From contig CAJMNH010000011.1 in the NCBI GenBank assembly GCA_905214725.1, forward strand, positions 1 through 53,430: 53,430 bases of DNA. Direction: 5' to 3'. The notes beneath the pieces are model-generated. The model saw nothing but the letters and a program-made list of their open reading frames with translations, was not told the origin of the DNA and made no database searches. This document shows positions 16,093-23,875 of the stretch, in pieces; within the stretch, counting starts at the first letter, position 1, and each line of letters starts with the position of its first letter. The position numbers and the translations under genes are program-made. Source of the DNA: an uncultured bacterium. Lineage in GTDB: Bacteria > Bacteroidota > Bacteroidia > Bacteroidales > Rikenellaceae.

Positions 16093-17010
16093 TCAGTGGA
16101 GTTGGGTCAGTTTGCGGAACCCTTCGCCGTAGGTGCCCGAAACGGAGGCGATGGTGACGAAGGCCTTGGGGTCGATATCGCGCGCCAGCCGCAGGATGTG
16201 CCCCGCATCGCGTTTGTAGCAGACGACCATCACGATGCGGATTTCATGCCGCGAATAACCGCCCGTGGCGTCGATAAGCGTCACGCCGCGGTTGGCCTCG
16301 TGCAGCATCGCTTCGGCCATGCGGTCGTAGTCGGCCGTGACGATGAAGATCTGGTTCGACTGCTGGCTGCCCGCCATCAGCAGGTCTACCGTCGTGCCGA
16401 CGACCACCGTGACGATGTAGCCGTAGACGACGTCCGAGAGGTGATAACCCACCAACAGCGTCGAGCCGATAATGACGATATCGCTGTATATGATGACTTT
16501 GCCGTAGGCGACGCCCCAGTATTTGTGGAAGATTTTGGCGACGATGTCCGTTCCGCCCGTTGCGCCGCCCGAAGTGAAACAGATGGCCATGCCGGCGCCC
16601 GCCAGCAGGGCGCCCAGAATGATCGTAAGCAGTTTGTCGTCGAGTCCCAGCACCTCGCCCACGGGAGGGTAATGCGCCATGAAGTAGGGTTCCATCAGGG
16701 ACATGAAGCCCGATGCGACGATGATGCAATAGAGCGTTTTGAATCCGAAATTCCATCCGACGGTCAGGCCGGAAATAAGCAGCAGAAAGGCGTTGATCGC
16801 AAGGAAGATCGTACCGATGCGGATGTCGATCCCCCACATCTCGAACGCCGTGTGGCTGAGGATCATCGAAAGACCCGTGCCGCCGCCTGCGGCCACCTCC
16901 ATCGGCTTGATGCAGGCGATCCACCCGAAAGAATAGATCAGCAGACCGGCCGTCATCAGAACGTACTCTTTGACGGTTTTCAGCAGGTTGGCAGCGGTGA
17001 AGGTTCCCAT
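16093..17010 (-). CDS. YitT-family membrane protein (first of a tandem pair)
   Basis: A 305-residue membrane protein of the YitT/DUF161-DUF2179 family. The first 210 residues hold about five transmembrane segments, including the family hallmark CFTSGGATGGTDIVAKIF near 170. The C-terminal 95 residues form the soluble DUF2179 domain (SRHEIRIVMVVCYKRDAGHI). The start is the ATG at 17010 (MGTFTAANLL); the open frame extends upstream only as arginine-rich shadow of the neighbouring gene. Transport or signalling roles have been suggested for the family but none is established here. Its upstream neighbour is a clear paralogue in the same orientation. Confidence 0.88.
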   Translation of the reverse strand: MGTFTAANLLKTVKEYVLMTAGLLIYSFGWIACIKPMEVAAGGGTGLSMILSHTAFEMWGIDIRIGTIFLAINAFLLLISGLTVGWNFGFKTLYCIIVASGFMSLMEPYFMAHYPPVGEVLGLDDKLLTIILGALLAGAGMAICFTSGGATGGTDIVAKIFHKYWGVAYGKVIIYSDIVIIGSTLLVGYHLSDVVYGYIVTVVVGTTVDLLMAGSQQSNQIFIVTADYDRMAEAMLHEANRGVTLIDATGGYSRHEIRIVMVVCYKRDAGHILRLARDIDPKAFVTIASVSGTYGEGFRKLTQLH

Positions 17011-17083
17011 TCGGTTATCGGTTGGCGGGTCGTCGCGGCGGACGACTCCGGTTAGCTTATTTTTACGGCCCGCAGGCCGGTCG

Positions 17084-17998
17084 TCAGACTTTGTTGAGGG
17101 CTTCGAAGCCTTTGCCGTAGACGCCCATGACCGAACCGACGGAGATGAAGGCGTCGCCGTCGACGTTGCGCACCAGTTTGAGCATCTGCGAGGTTTCCCG
17201 CTTGCGGCAGACCACCACGACGACTTTGATATCCTCCTTCGAATACCATCCCATCGCGTCGAGGATCGTGGCGCTGTGGCGCGTGGTGGAGATGATCTGA
17301 TCGGCCATCGCCTCATAGCGGCGCGTGAAGACGAAGATCTGGCTCGACTGCTGGTTGCCGGCCTGAATCACGTCGACCGTGTAGCCCAGCACCGCCGTGA
17401 CGACGAAGCCGTAGATGACCGAATCGACGCCCATGTCGCCCACGAAAAGCGACGAGAGGATGATCATCGAATCGACGGTCATCACGATGCGGCCGTAGCT
17501 GATCGTCTTGTACTTGTTGACGATCATGGCGATGATGTCCGTGCCGCCGGTCGAACCTCCCTGTCGGAAGCAGATGGCGATGCCGATGCCGGCGATGATG
17601 CCGCCCAGAATGACCAGCAGGATGCGGTCGCTGACGGGGTTGAGCGCGAAGAGCGTCTGTCCGGCCGGCGTAACGGCGGCCAGCAGCGGTTGCAGCACCG
17701 ACATCGTAATCGAGAGCATGGCGATGCAGAAGATGGTCTTCATGCCGAAGTTCCACCCCACGATCGTGCCGCCGATGAGCAGCAACACGCCGTTGACGAT
17801 GAGCGTCAGCATGCCGATGGGCAGTCCCGTGATGTGGTAAAACAGCAGCGACAGACCGGCCGCACCGCCGCCCAGCGTATTGGCGGGCATGATGCAGGCC
17901 AGCCACCCGAAGGAGTAGATAAACATGCCGAAAGTCATCCAGACGTATTCGAGAAAAGTTTCGGCGACGGCCTGACGGTTTACCCGGGGTCTTTTCAT
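17084..17998 (-). CDS. YitT-family membrane protein (second of a tandem pair)
   Basis: A 304-residue paralogue of the neighbouring protein with the same plan: about five membrane segments, then a soluble DUF2179 domain. The pair shares landmarks such as YSFGWLACI/YSFGWIACI, VGWNFGMKT/VGWNFGFKT, GGSTGGTDI/GGATGGTDI and QQSSQIF/QQSNQIF, so they arose by duplication and have since diverged. The N-terminus is more basic (MKRPRVNRQ). The ATG at 17998 lies just downstream of a TTTG-N20-TATCTTTG promoter that is part of an 83-bp dispersed repeat, so this gene is probably the first of the run YitT-YitT-priA-comF. Substrate and function unknown. Confidence 0.88.
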   Translation of the reverse strand: MKRPRVNRQAVAETFLEYVWMTFGMFIYSFGWLACIMPANTLGGGAAGLSLLFYHITGLPIGMLTLIVNGVLLLIGGTIVGWNFGMKTIFCIAMLSITMSVLQPLLAAVTPAGQTLFALNPVSDRILLVILGGIIAGIGIAICFRQGGSTGGTDIIAMIVNKYKTISYGRIVMTVDSMIILSSLFVGDMGVDSVIYGFVVTAVLGYTVDVIQAGNQQSSQIFVFTRRYEAMADQIISTTRHSATILDAMGWYSKEDIKVVVVVCRKRETSQMLKLVRNVDGDAFISVGSVMGVYGKGFEALNKV

Positions 17999-18019
17999 GA
18001 CAGCATACGATTAACGTTG

Positions 18020-18051
18020 CAAAGATACGAAAAGTCGAGCGCAGAAGCAAA
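18020..18051 (-). promoter_or_regulatory. Promoter of the YitT pair, inside a dispersed repeat
   Basis: On the minus strand, -33 TTTG at 18051-18048, a 20-nt spacer and -7 TATCTTTG at 18027-18020. The -33 box lies in the arm of a hairpin conserved between repeat copies. Confidence 0.65.
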
Positions 18052-18102
18052 CGTAAGTTTGCTTTTGCCGAGACCGAAGTATCTAAGGCGCAGCCAAAGG
18101 TA
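18020..18102 (-). repeat. Promoter-bearing dispersed repeat, copy A
   Basis: An 83-bp sequence that recurs almost unchanged at 27115-27196 in the same orientation to the gene it precedes. It begins and ends with a -7-like octamer (caaagata at 18020-18027, caaaggta at 18095-18102). The core is an 8-bp hairpin (aagcaaac / gtttgctt) with a gtaa loop. It lies between the 3' end of the radical SAM gene, which it overlaps slightly, and the start of the YitT gene. Confidence 0.7.
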
Positions 18103-19036
18103 TAAAAAAATCGCCTTGATGCGCATTTTTTTCGGCCAGTCTTTTTTCGAGCATCCGCCACAGAACGTCGCCGCGCAGATTGCCCCACGGCCGCCGGCAA
18201 CGGATGCGGGGCGGCGTCTGGCCCGCGATGCGTTCGACGGCGATGTCGGGGCGCAGGCGGCGCAGGATTTCGGCCACGAGATCGATGTACGCGTCGGCCG
18301 TCCAATTCCGAAACCGTTCGGGGTGTTCGGCGTACAGGTCGGCCATGCGCGTGCCGTCGACGATTTGCAGTTGGTGGAATTTGATGGTTTGCAGCGGCAG
18401 TGCGTTGATGATCTGCGTGCGGTCGATCAGTTCCTCTTCGCTCTCGTCGGGCAGTCCGAGGATGAAGTGCGCGCCTGCGGCGATGCCGCGCTCGGCCGTC
18501 GCCTCGACGGCCCGCTGCGCCGCTGCGAAGTCGTGCCCCCGATTGACGGCGCGCAGCGTGGCGTCGGAAGTCGATTCGATGCCGTATTCGACGCAGACAT
18601 AGGCGCGGCGGGCGAGTTCGGCCAGATAATCGAGCTTGGCCGCGTCCACGCAGTCGGGGCGGGTGCCGACGACGATTCCTTTGACATCGGGATAGGCGAG
18701 CGCCTCTTCGAAAAGCCGTTCGAGCCGTTCGAGCGGCGCATAGGTGTTGCTGTACGACTGGAAATAGACCAGAAAGCCGGTTTCCGTCGGAAAACCGCGC
18801 CGGTGGAAGGCGATTGCGTCGTCGAGTTGCCGCCGGACGCTATGGCGCGGATTGCAGTAGGCGGGCGTGAAGGTTTCGTTCGAGCAGAACGAACAGCCGC
18901 CATGCCCGACCGTCCCGTCGCGGTTGGGGCAGGTGAACCCTCCGTCGACCGGAAGTTTCTGCATCGGCCGGCCGAAGGTGCGGCGGCAATAGGCCGCATA
19001 GCTGTGGTAAGGTCGCGCGTCGTCCCAGAGATGCAT
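18083..19036 (-). CDS. TIGR01212-type radical SAM protein (YhcC-like)
   Basis: A 317-residue radical SAM protein of the YhcC-like family. The SAM-cluster cysteines are C36, C48 and C51 in FTCPNRDGTVGHGGCSFCSN, which is the C-x11-C-x2-C spacing of this subgroup rather than the usual C-x3-C-x2-C. The N-terminal RTFGRPMQKLPVDGGFTCPN and VCVEYGIEST near 150 are also typical. The reaction is not established. The gene ends inside dispersed repeat copy A, which contributes its last residues. ATG at 19036. A hairpin (19064-19099) separates it from the nuclease gene upstream. Confidence 0.85.
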   Translation of the reverse strand: MHLWDDARPYHSYAAYCRRTFGRPMQKLPVDGGFTCPNRDGTVGHGGCSFCSNETFTPAYCNPRHSVRRQLDDAIAFHRRGFPTETGFLVYFQSYSNTYAPLERLERLFEEALAYPDVKGIVVGTRPDCVDAAKLDYLAELARRAYVCVEYGIESTSDATLRAVNRGHDFAAAQRAVEATAERGIAAGAHFILGLPDESEEELIDRTQIINALPLQTIKFHQLQIVDGTRMADLYAEHPERFRNWTADAYIDLVAEILRRLRPDIAVERIAGQTPPRIRCRRPWGNLRGDVLWRMLEKRLAEKNAHQGDFFIPLAAP

Positions 19037-19063
19037 ACTCGATTGAAAATTACGGGTTGAATC

Positions 19064-19099
19064 AAGAAAGGCCGCCCGTATGACGGGGAAGCCTTTCTT
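19064..19099 (-). terminator. Hairpin after the nuclease lipoprotein gene
   Basis: Nine-base perfect arms (aagaaaggc and complement) 27 bp past the nuclease stop on the minus strand, with a smaller cccg/cggg stem inside. Only a weak T-rich tail follows. Confidence 0.5.
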
Positions 19100-19125
19100 C
19101 TTTCACGGTCGTTGTCGAACGTTTC

Positions 19126-20634
19126 TTAAAAATTCCAGTCGCTCGTATTGTACGTGTCTTTCGGAGCGTTGGGGACGTTCATGAAGAATTTGTGTCCGGT
19201 CTTCGCTTCGAGATCGGAGACCCGCATGAAGATCCCCTTCGACTCGAACTGGGAGGCCGGAGTCACAGCGCCCTTCGTATAGGATTTATGCTCGATGAAC
19301 ATGGCGATGCATTGCAGCTCGTCGCGCGTGCAATTTACCACCCATTTCTTGCCGGCGCTTCTCTTTGCTTTGAGCAAAACGGTGAAATAGTGGGTCGGAA
19401 TCGTTGTTCCGCTCACCTTCTTATTGGTGTTGGCCCAATAACAGCCGACTACCTGATAGCAGGTGTCGGTCAATCCGCGCCACTGCTTGTCCACCCAGTC
19501 CTCGGCGGTGTTCCACTGGCCGCCGCCGCCGTTGAAATAGTCGTTTTGGCCGAGCTGGGGCCCGATGTTCGAGAAATACATCACTTGGCTGTTCGCCTCG
19601 CGGCTCACCAGCCGTTCGGCGGAACCGAGCATGTGTCCGCGCGTATAACCGTCCCATTTTCCGACTTGCGTGTAATTCAGGTCGGGATCGTCCTTGTAGG
19701 AGTTTTTCCGTTCGACGTTTTTCTTGGCATAGGCGTCGTGCAGCGGTGCGGCGACCCATACGGGGCAGAGTTTCGATTTGCTGTAACAAGCGGTGAAGTT
19801 GCGGGCTTTGGTCCCGTTGTTCATGTCGCATTTGTGATCGACGTAGAGGTAGTCGCCGTTCGACACTTCGCTCGGCAATTCAGCCCAATCTTTGTTGCGG
19901 GTGTTGTTGTCGGGAGGCGTCACTCCGCTCGATTCGGTGGTGAAGGAGGCCGCCGCGCTGCGCCATGTTTTCGACGGGGTGGCGACGTAAGCTGTGACCT
20001 CGTAGGCCGTGCTTTCGCTCAGGCCGGCGAAGGTATAGCGCAGCGAAGTCGTCGCCGTGCCGCACGACTGCTTGGTCTCGGCCGTCGCGCCCGTCTTTTT
20101 CAGGAAGAAGCCCGCGTCGGTGACCTGCTCGTCGCCCTCGTGGGTATAGGAACAGGCGGCGGTGGCCGAAGAGGCGGTTTTATCCGACACGGTCAGGGTG
20201 CTGAAAGCGACCTTTTCGTCGGGCGTCGGCTCGGGCTCCTCTCCCTTTTCGAGTGTGGTGAAGGCGATCGCGTCGCTGCGGAACGTATGGCCGCCCGCAA
20301 TCACGTAGCAGTAGAGTTCGTAATCGGTTTCGGGGATAAGGCTGCTCAGCGTGCAGGAGGGTTCAGTCGACCGTTCGCAGACGACCGTCACGGGCGCACC
20401 CCCTCCCGCGGGCGTACAGACGAAGCCGTTCTCCTTGACCAGAAAACCGCCCAGATAGAGATACTGTGCCGAGAATTCGGCCGACGTGGCCGCCGCAACG
20501 GCTTTGACGTTCGAGAATTGACAATCCTCGCGGGGATCGGAGGGAGAAGGTCCGTCGCCCTGCGTGTCGCTGTCGTTGCAGGATGCCGCCAGAAGCAGAA
20601 TCGGCAGCGTGAAAATCAGAAAAAAGCGTTTCAT
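19126..20634 (-). CDS. Surface lipoprotein with two Ig-like domains and a DNA/RNA non-specific endonuclease domain
   Basis: A 502-residue predicted exported lipoprotein: basic start, hydrophobic stretch, and lipobox LLAASC with Cys19. Residues about 38-133 and 143-240 are two related beta-sandwich units (both have a YELY/YEVT strand followed by a TFRSDAIAF/TWRSAAASF strand). The rest is a NUC1-type endonuclease: TRGHMLGSAERL holds the catalytic His, and YFSNIGPQLGQNDYFNGG holds the SNIxPQ and metal-binding Asn region. The usual Asp of DRGH is Thr here. Likely role: degradation of extracellular nucleic acid at the cell surface for nutrient or competition; this is inference. It stands alone between hairpin 19064-19099 and dtd. 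Confidence 0.87.
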   Translation of the reverse strand: MKRFFLIFTLPILLLAASCNDSDTQGDGPSPSDPREDCQFSNVKAVAAATSAEFSAQYLYLGGFLVKENGFVCTPAGGGAPVTVVCERSTEPSCTLSSLIPETDYELYCYVIAGGHTFRSDAIAFTTLEKGEEPEPTPDEKVAFSTLTVSDKTASSATAACSYTHEGDEQVTDAGFFLKKTGATAETKQSCGTATTSLRYTFAGLSESTAYEVTAYVATPSKTWRSAAASFTTESSGVTPPDNNTRNKDWAELPSEVSNGDYLYVDHKCDMNNGTKARNFTACYSKSKLCPVWVAAPLHDAYAKKNVERKNSYKDDPDLNYTQVGKWDGYTRGHMLGSAERLVSREANSQVMYFSNIGPQLGQNDYFNGGGGQWNTAEDWVDKQWRGLTDTCYQVVGCYWANTNKKVSGTTIPTHYFTVLLKAKRSAGKKWVVNCTRDELQCIAMFIEHKSYTKGAVTPASQFESKGIFMRVSDLEAKTGHKFFMNVPNAPKDTYNTSDWNF

Positions 20635-20658
20635 CGTATAACTGGGAAAAGTATAGTT

Positions 20659-21111
20659 TTATTCTTTGTTCTTCGAGTCGATCCAGATCGTCACCGGCCC
20701 GTCGTTAATGAGTTCGACGGCCATGTCGGCGCCGAATTCGCCCGTGCGGACGGGGCGGCCGCTCTCGGCGGCCAGCGCTGCGACGAAGCGTTCGTACATC
20801 GGTCGGGCGAAGCCTTCGCCCGCCGCACGGATATAGGAGGGGCGGTTGCCCTTGCGCGTCGAGGCGTGAAGCGTGAATTGACTCACCGCGAGCAGTTCGC
20901 CTCCCGTTTGCCGCACGTCGAGATTCATCACCCCCGCTTCGTCGTCGAAGATGCGCAGACGCGACGCCTTTCCCGCCAAAAAGTCGATATCCTCCTGCGT
21001 GTCGGCCTCCTCGACGCCGACGAAGAGGAGCAATCCCGCTCCGATGGCCGAGTGCAGCTCGCCGTCGATGGAGACCGAGGCGCGGCGGACGCGTTGGATC
21101 AGCAGGCGCAT
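20659..21111 (-). CDS. dtd: D-aminoacyl-tRNA deacylase
   Basis: A 150-residue proofreading enzyme that hydrolyses D-amino acids (and glycine mischarged on tRNA-Ala) from tRNA. It has the N-terminal MRLLIQRVRRASVSIDGE, the SQFTL motif within LLAVSQFTLHASTRKGNRPSY near 80, and the C-terminal NDGPVTIWIDS with the Gly-cisPro motif of the active site. I use the ATG at 21111 because the family begins exactly there; an upstream ATG would add 11 unrelated residues. It overlaps the end of the pseudouridine synthase gene by 13 bp, implying coupled translation. Confidence 0.95.
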   Translation of the reverse strand: MRLLIQRVRRASVSIDGELHSAIGAGLLLFVGVEEADTQEDIDFLAGKASRLRIFDDEAGVMNLDVRQTGGELLAVSQFTLHASTRKGNRPSYIRAAGEGFARPMYERFVAALAAESGRPVRTGEFGADMAVELINDGPVTIWIDSKNKE

Positions 21112-21806
21112 GGCGAATCGGCGTTCTGGGCGAAGAAAGCCCACAGGTTGTCGGCGGCGGGGACGGGTGCCGTGATGCGCACCGGCTCCCGCCGGACGGG
21201 ATGCGTGAATTCGATCGCCCGCGAATGGAGCGAGATGCCGCCGTCGGGGTTCGAGCGGCGGGCGCCGTATTTGAGGTCGCCCTTGATCGGGCAGCCGATC
21301 TTCGAGAGCTGGGCGCGGATCTGATGGTGGCGTCCCGTGAGCAGTTCGACCTCGACGAGCGTGTAGTTGGTCGAGGCGCCGAGCGTACGGTAGCGCAGCC
21401 GCGCCTCCTTCGCTTCGGGTTTCGGCGCGTCGTAGGCGCGCGAGCGGTTGGTGCGCCCGTCGCGCAGCACCCAGTGGCGCAATTCCCCTTCGAGCGGATC
21501 GGGACGCTGTTCCGTGACGGCCCAGTAGGTTTTGCGGATCTCGCCCGAACGGATCATTTCGTTGAGCCGCACCAGCGCCTTCGAGGTCTTGGCGAAGAGC
21601 ACCGCGCCGCTCACGGGGCGGTCGATGCGGTGCACGACGCCGAGGAACACCTCGCCGGGTTTGGCGTCGCGGCGTTTGATGTACTCCTTGATCTGATCTT
21701 CGAGGGCGCTCTCGCCCGACGGATCGGGCTGCACCAGATCGCCGCAGCGTTTGTTGACTACCATGAGGTGGTTGTCTTCGTAGAGAATATCTTCGGGCGT
21801 AAACAT
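21099..21806 (-). CDS. RluA/RluD-family pseudouridine synthase
   Basis: A 235-residue enzyme that isomerises uridine to pseudouridine in rRNA or tRNA. The catalytic motif HRIDRPVSGAVLFAKTSKA is at 59-77 with Asp62 as nucleophile; IRKTYWAVTE near 110 and TGRHHQIRAQLSKIGCPIKGD near 180 are the other RluA-family signatures. There is no N-terminal S4 domain, so it resembles the short single-domain members; the exact RNA target cannot be assigned. It starts 1 bp after cdd ends and overlaps dtd, giving a cdd-pseudouridine synthase-dtd unit. Confidence 0.92.
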   Translation of the reverse strand: MFTPEDILYEDNHLMVVNKRCGDLVQPDPSGESALEDQIKEYIKRRDAKPGEVFLGVVHRIDRPVSGAVLFAKTSKALVRLNEMIRSGEIRKTYWAVTEQRPDPLEGELRHWVLRDGRTNRSRAYDAPKPEAKEARLRYRTLGASTNYTLVEVELLTGRHHQIRAQLSKIGCPIKGDLKYGARRSNPDGGISLHSRAIEFTHPVRREPVRITAPVPAADNLWAFFAQNADSPCAC

Positions 21807-21807
21807 T

Positions 21808-22263
21808 TCAGAGCTTGAAGGTGAAGGGGAGCAGTTTTTCGGCCGTATCGACCACGCTGGCCGTGCCGCCGCCCGACATGACGATGCGCATCGGCCGGCC
21901 CTGCCGTCGTTCGACGTCGACCATCACCTGCCGGCACTGGCCGCAGGGATAACATTCGCGTTCCGAAGGATCGGAGGCGATGGCGAGCGTCTCGATCGGA
22001 TCGTCGGGAAAGTTGGTCTCGACGTAGAAGAGCAGCGACCGTTCGGCGCACAATCCGGCGGGGAAGACCTCGCTTTCGAAGTTTCCGGCGCGGAGCACCT
22101 TGCCGCTCGAAAGCCGTGCGGCGGCGCCTACCCTGAATTTCGAGTAGGGAGCGTGCGAACGGCGCGTGGCGCGCTCGGCCTCGGCGACCAGTTCGCGGTC
22201 GGCCTCCGGCAGTTCGGCCGGCGAGGCGTAGTGCTCGTAATCGCAAATGAGTTTCGTCTTCAT
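21808..22263 (-). CDS. cdd: Cytidine deaminase
   Basis: Pyrimidine salvage enzyme converting cytidine and deoxycytidine to uridine and deoxyuridine. The 151-residue product has SHAPYSKFRVGAAARLSSGK at 36-55, the zinc/proton-shuttle motif PAGLCAERS with Cys72 and Glu74, and the second zinc motif PCGQCRQV near 105. Length fits homotetrameric bacterial Cdd. The start is fixed by an ideal Shine-Dalgarno AGGAGG at 22274-22269, five bases before the ATG at 22263; the in-frame GTG two codons upstream lies inside that site. Such a strong Shine-Dalgarno is uncommon in Bacteroidota. Confidence 0.95.
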   Translation of the reverse strand: MKTKLICDYEHYASPAELPEADRELVAEAERATRRSHAPYSKFRVGAAARLSSGKVLRAGNFESEVFPAGLCAERSLLFYVETNFPDDPIETLAIASDPSERECYPCGQCRQVMVDVERRQGRPMRIVMSGGGTASVVDTAEKLLPFTFKL

Positions 22264-22314
22264 AGGCACCTCCTCTTAAAAATTAGGTGGAAAAGTTTGT
22301 AAAGATAAAAATAT

Positions 22315-22335
22315 TTTTTCGAACTGTTCGAAAAA
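22315..22335. promoter_or_regulatory. 21-bp palindrome upstream of cdd
   Basis: Perfect 10-bp arms (tttttcgaac and complement) around a single central base, about 50 bp upstream of the cdd start and next to a possible -7 element TATCTTTA at 22306-22299. A one-base centre cannot form a normal RNA loop, so an operator-type dyad is the better reading. Confidence 0.45.
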
Positions 22336-22487
22336 GAGTCGGATTTTTTAAGTACTTATCGTTCGGTTTGTCGGGAAAATTTCATTTGAGCGCGAATGCC
22401 GCATATTATAAAACACAACAGCTGCAGAAGTTGTCGATGTTCGTTCAACCGGCGCAAAGAGGTTTATCTCCTCGCAGCGACATAAAC

Positions 22488-22514
22488 GGCCCGGCGCTTG
22501 TACCGCCGGGCCGG
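22488..22514 (-). terminator. GC-rich hairpin after the SIMPL-domain gene
   Basis: Perfect 10-bp arms (cggcccggcg and complement) with a 7-nt loop, 37 bp past the stop of the minus-strand gene ending at 22551. On the minus strand the following bases are only moderately T-rich. Confidence 0.6.
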
Positions 22515-22550
22515 ATCGAAATAGAATGTCAGAAAGTTCGGCGACCGGCG

Positions 22551-23252
22551 TTATTCGAGCACGAATTTGGCCTGTACGCTGTATTTGAGTTTAATGGTCT
22601 TGAAATCCAGACCGGCGGCTTCGCTCGCTCCTGCGGCAGCGTCGTCGGCTACCGCAGCTTTCATGCTGCGCGCCACGAAGACGTTGCCGTAGTAGGGCAC
22701 GATATCGTTGTTCGAGTCGTAGATGTAGAAACACTTGCCCGCTTTCTGTCCGATAGCGCCGGCGAGCGTCTGGGCGTTGGCCTGCGCGCTCTTCATGGCG
22801 GCGATGCGCACTTCGTTCTTGTACTGATCCAGCTGCGAGTGGGTCACTTTCTCCATCGAGACGTTGGAAATGCCCTGATCGCTGAGCGATGCAAAGACCT
22901 GCGCCACCTGCTCGGGCGAGTTCAGTTTGAGCTGAAACTGTTTCCATGCCAGTGCGTTGCCCTTCTTGAAGTATTCGCTCGACAGATCCACCACGCGGAG
23001 CTGCTTCTGCGTGTCGACGCCCAGTTTTTTCAGAGCGTCGAGCATGGCGCGCTCCTGCGTGTCGATCGAGATTTTACCTTTCGAATCCTTCTCGTTGATC
23101 GTAATCGAGAGGTAAAACTCGTCGGGAGTGATCTCTTTTTCGGCTTGACCCCAGACCTGAATGTAGCTGGCGTCGAACTTGGAAGGCTGTTCCTGCGCCG
23201 CTGCGGGAAGCGCCAACAGCACGACCGCAGCCATCAAAATGAGTTTTTTCAT
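22551..23252 (-). CDS. Exported SIMPL-domain (DUF541) protein
   Basis: A 233-residue protein with a cleavable signal peptide (MKKLILMAAVVLLALPAAAQ) and a single SIMPL/DUF541 domain over most of the mature part. Typical segments are YIQVWGQAEKEITPDEFYLSI near 30-50 and AQANAQTLAGAIGQKAGKC near 155-175. Members form oligomeric periplasmic or outer-membrane-associated rings and have been linked to stress and signalling in other species, but no enzymatic activity is established. No lipobox, so it is probably soluble in the periplasm. The gene stands alone, flanked by a GC-rich hairpin downstream and the long gene-free stretch upstream. Confidence 0.85.
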   Translation of the reverse strand: MKKLILMAAVVLLALPAAAQEQPSKFDASYIQVWGQAEKEITPDEFYLSITINEKDSKGKISIDTQERAMLDALKKLGVDTQKQLRVVDLSSEYFKKGNALAWKQFQLKLNSPEQVAQVFASLSDQGISNVSMEKVTHSQLDQYKNEVRIAAMKSAQANAQTLAGAIGQKAGKCFYIYDSNNDIVPYYGNVFVARSMKAAVADDAAAGASEAAGLDFKTIKLKYSVQAKFVLE

Positions 23253-23580
23253 ATCGTATTTCCGTTTTAGGTAACTCCTTTACAAATAAAACGCCGTATT
23301 GTGCGGAATCTTGCATGAAGAGGCGATAAAATTAACGATTTCCGGTAGGCGGGGCCTGCGGCTGGATGTTTTCGGGTGCAGCGGCAAAGACCATTTATTT
23401 TCAGTGTTCGTATCTTTCGCAGGCCTTCGTCCTGCCCGAATGCACTGCGAAAATAGCGGAAGAAGTGACGACAGCAGCGCGAGCGCCCGGAGCGGGTGTG
23501 CAAAACAGCGAAGTCTTTTGTGCCCGCTCAGCGAGCGCAGGTGTCGACACCCGCTACTTTTCGCCGTGCTTGATTTTTAG

Positions 23581-23606
23581 GTGCTTTTGGCTTGATCCAA
23601 AAGCAC
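23581..23606. repeat. 10-bp perfect hairpin
   Basis: Arms gtgcttttgg (23581-23590) and its complement (23597-23606) with a 6-nt loop. Not adjacent to any gene end. Confidence 0.6.
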
Positions 23607-23802
23607 AGGAAAAGAATCTGTGAGAAGAAAAATTTTCCGATCGATTCTTCGGGAAGCATCCCGAACCTTCGATTCAGAGATTTCCTGCGAGCAGCAGGTT
23701 TACCACCTTTTTTCACCAAAAGGTGGAGTCAAAAGTGTCCGCAGGGCATCTTCGTCGGGATCGGACAAAGCCTGTCACTGAGCGATCACGCAAGATCTAC
23801 GC

Positions 23803-23832
23803 CGTTGCGGTGCACTTTTGTGCACCGCAACG
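23803..23832. repeat. 13-bp perfect hairpin with tttt loop
   Basis: Arms cgttgcggtgcac (23803-23815) and its complement (23820-23832) enclose four T. It lies about 170 bp beyond the stop of the minus-strand rRNA methyltransferase gene (24002), too far for an ordinary terminator and without a T-run after it. Confidence 0.6.
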
Positions 23833-23842
23833 ACTGTGACGG

Positions 23843-23875
23843 CTCGGCAAAGTCCGCAAGCGGTCTCTGCGCTCG
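23843..23875 (+). repeat. Degenerate copy of the dispersed hairpin element
   Basis: Carries the shared flanks ctcggcaaa and tctgcgctcg around a short stem ccgc-aa-gcgg (23854-23863). Related to copies at 4491, 18020 and 27115. Confidence 0.5.
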
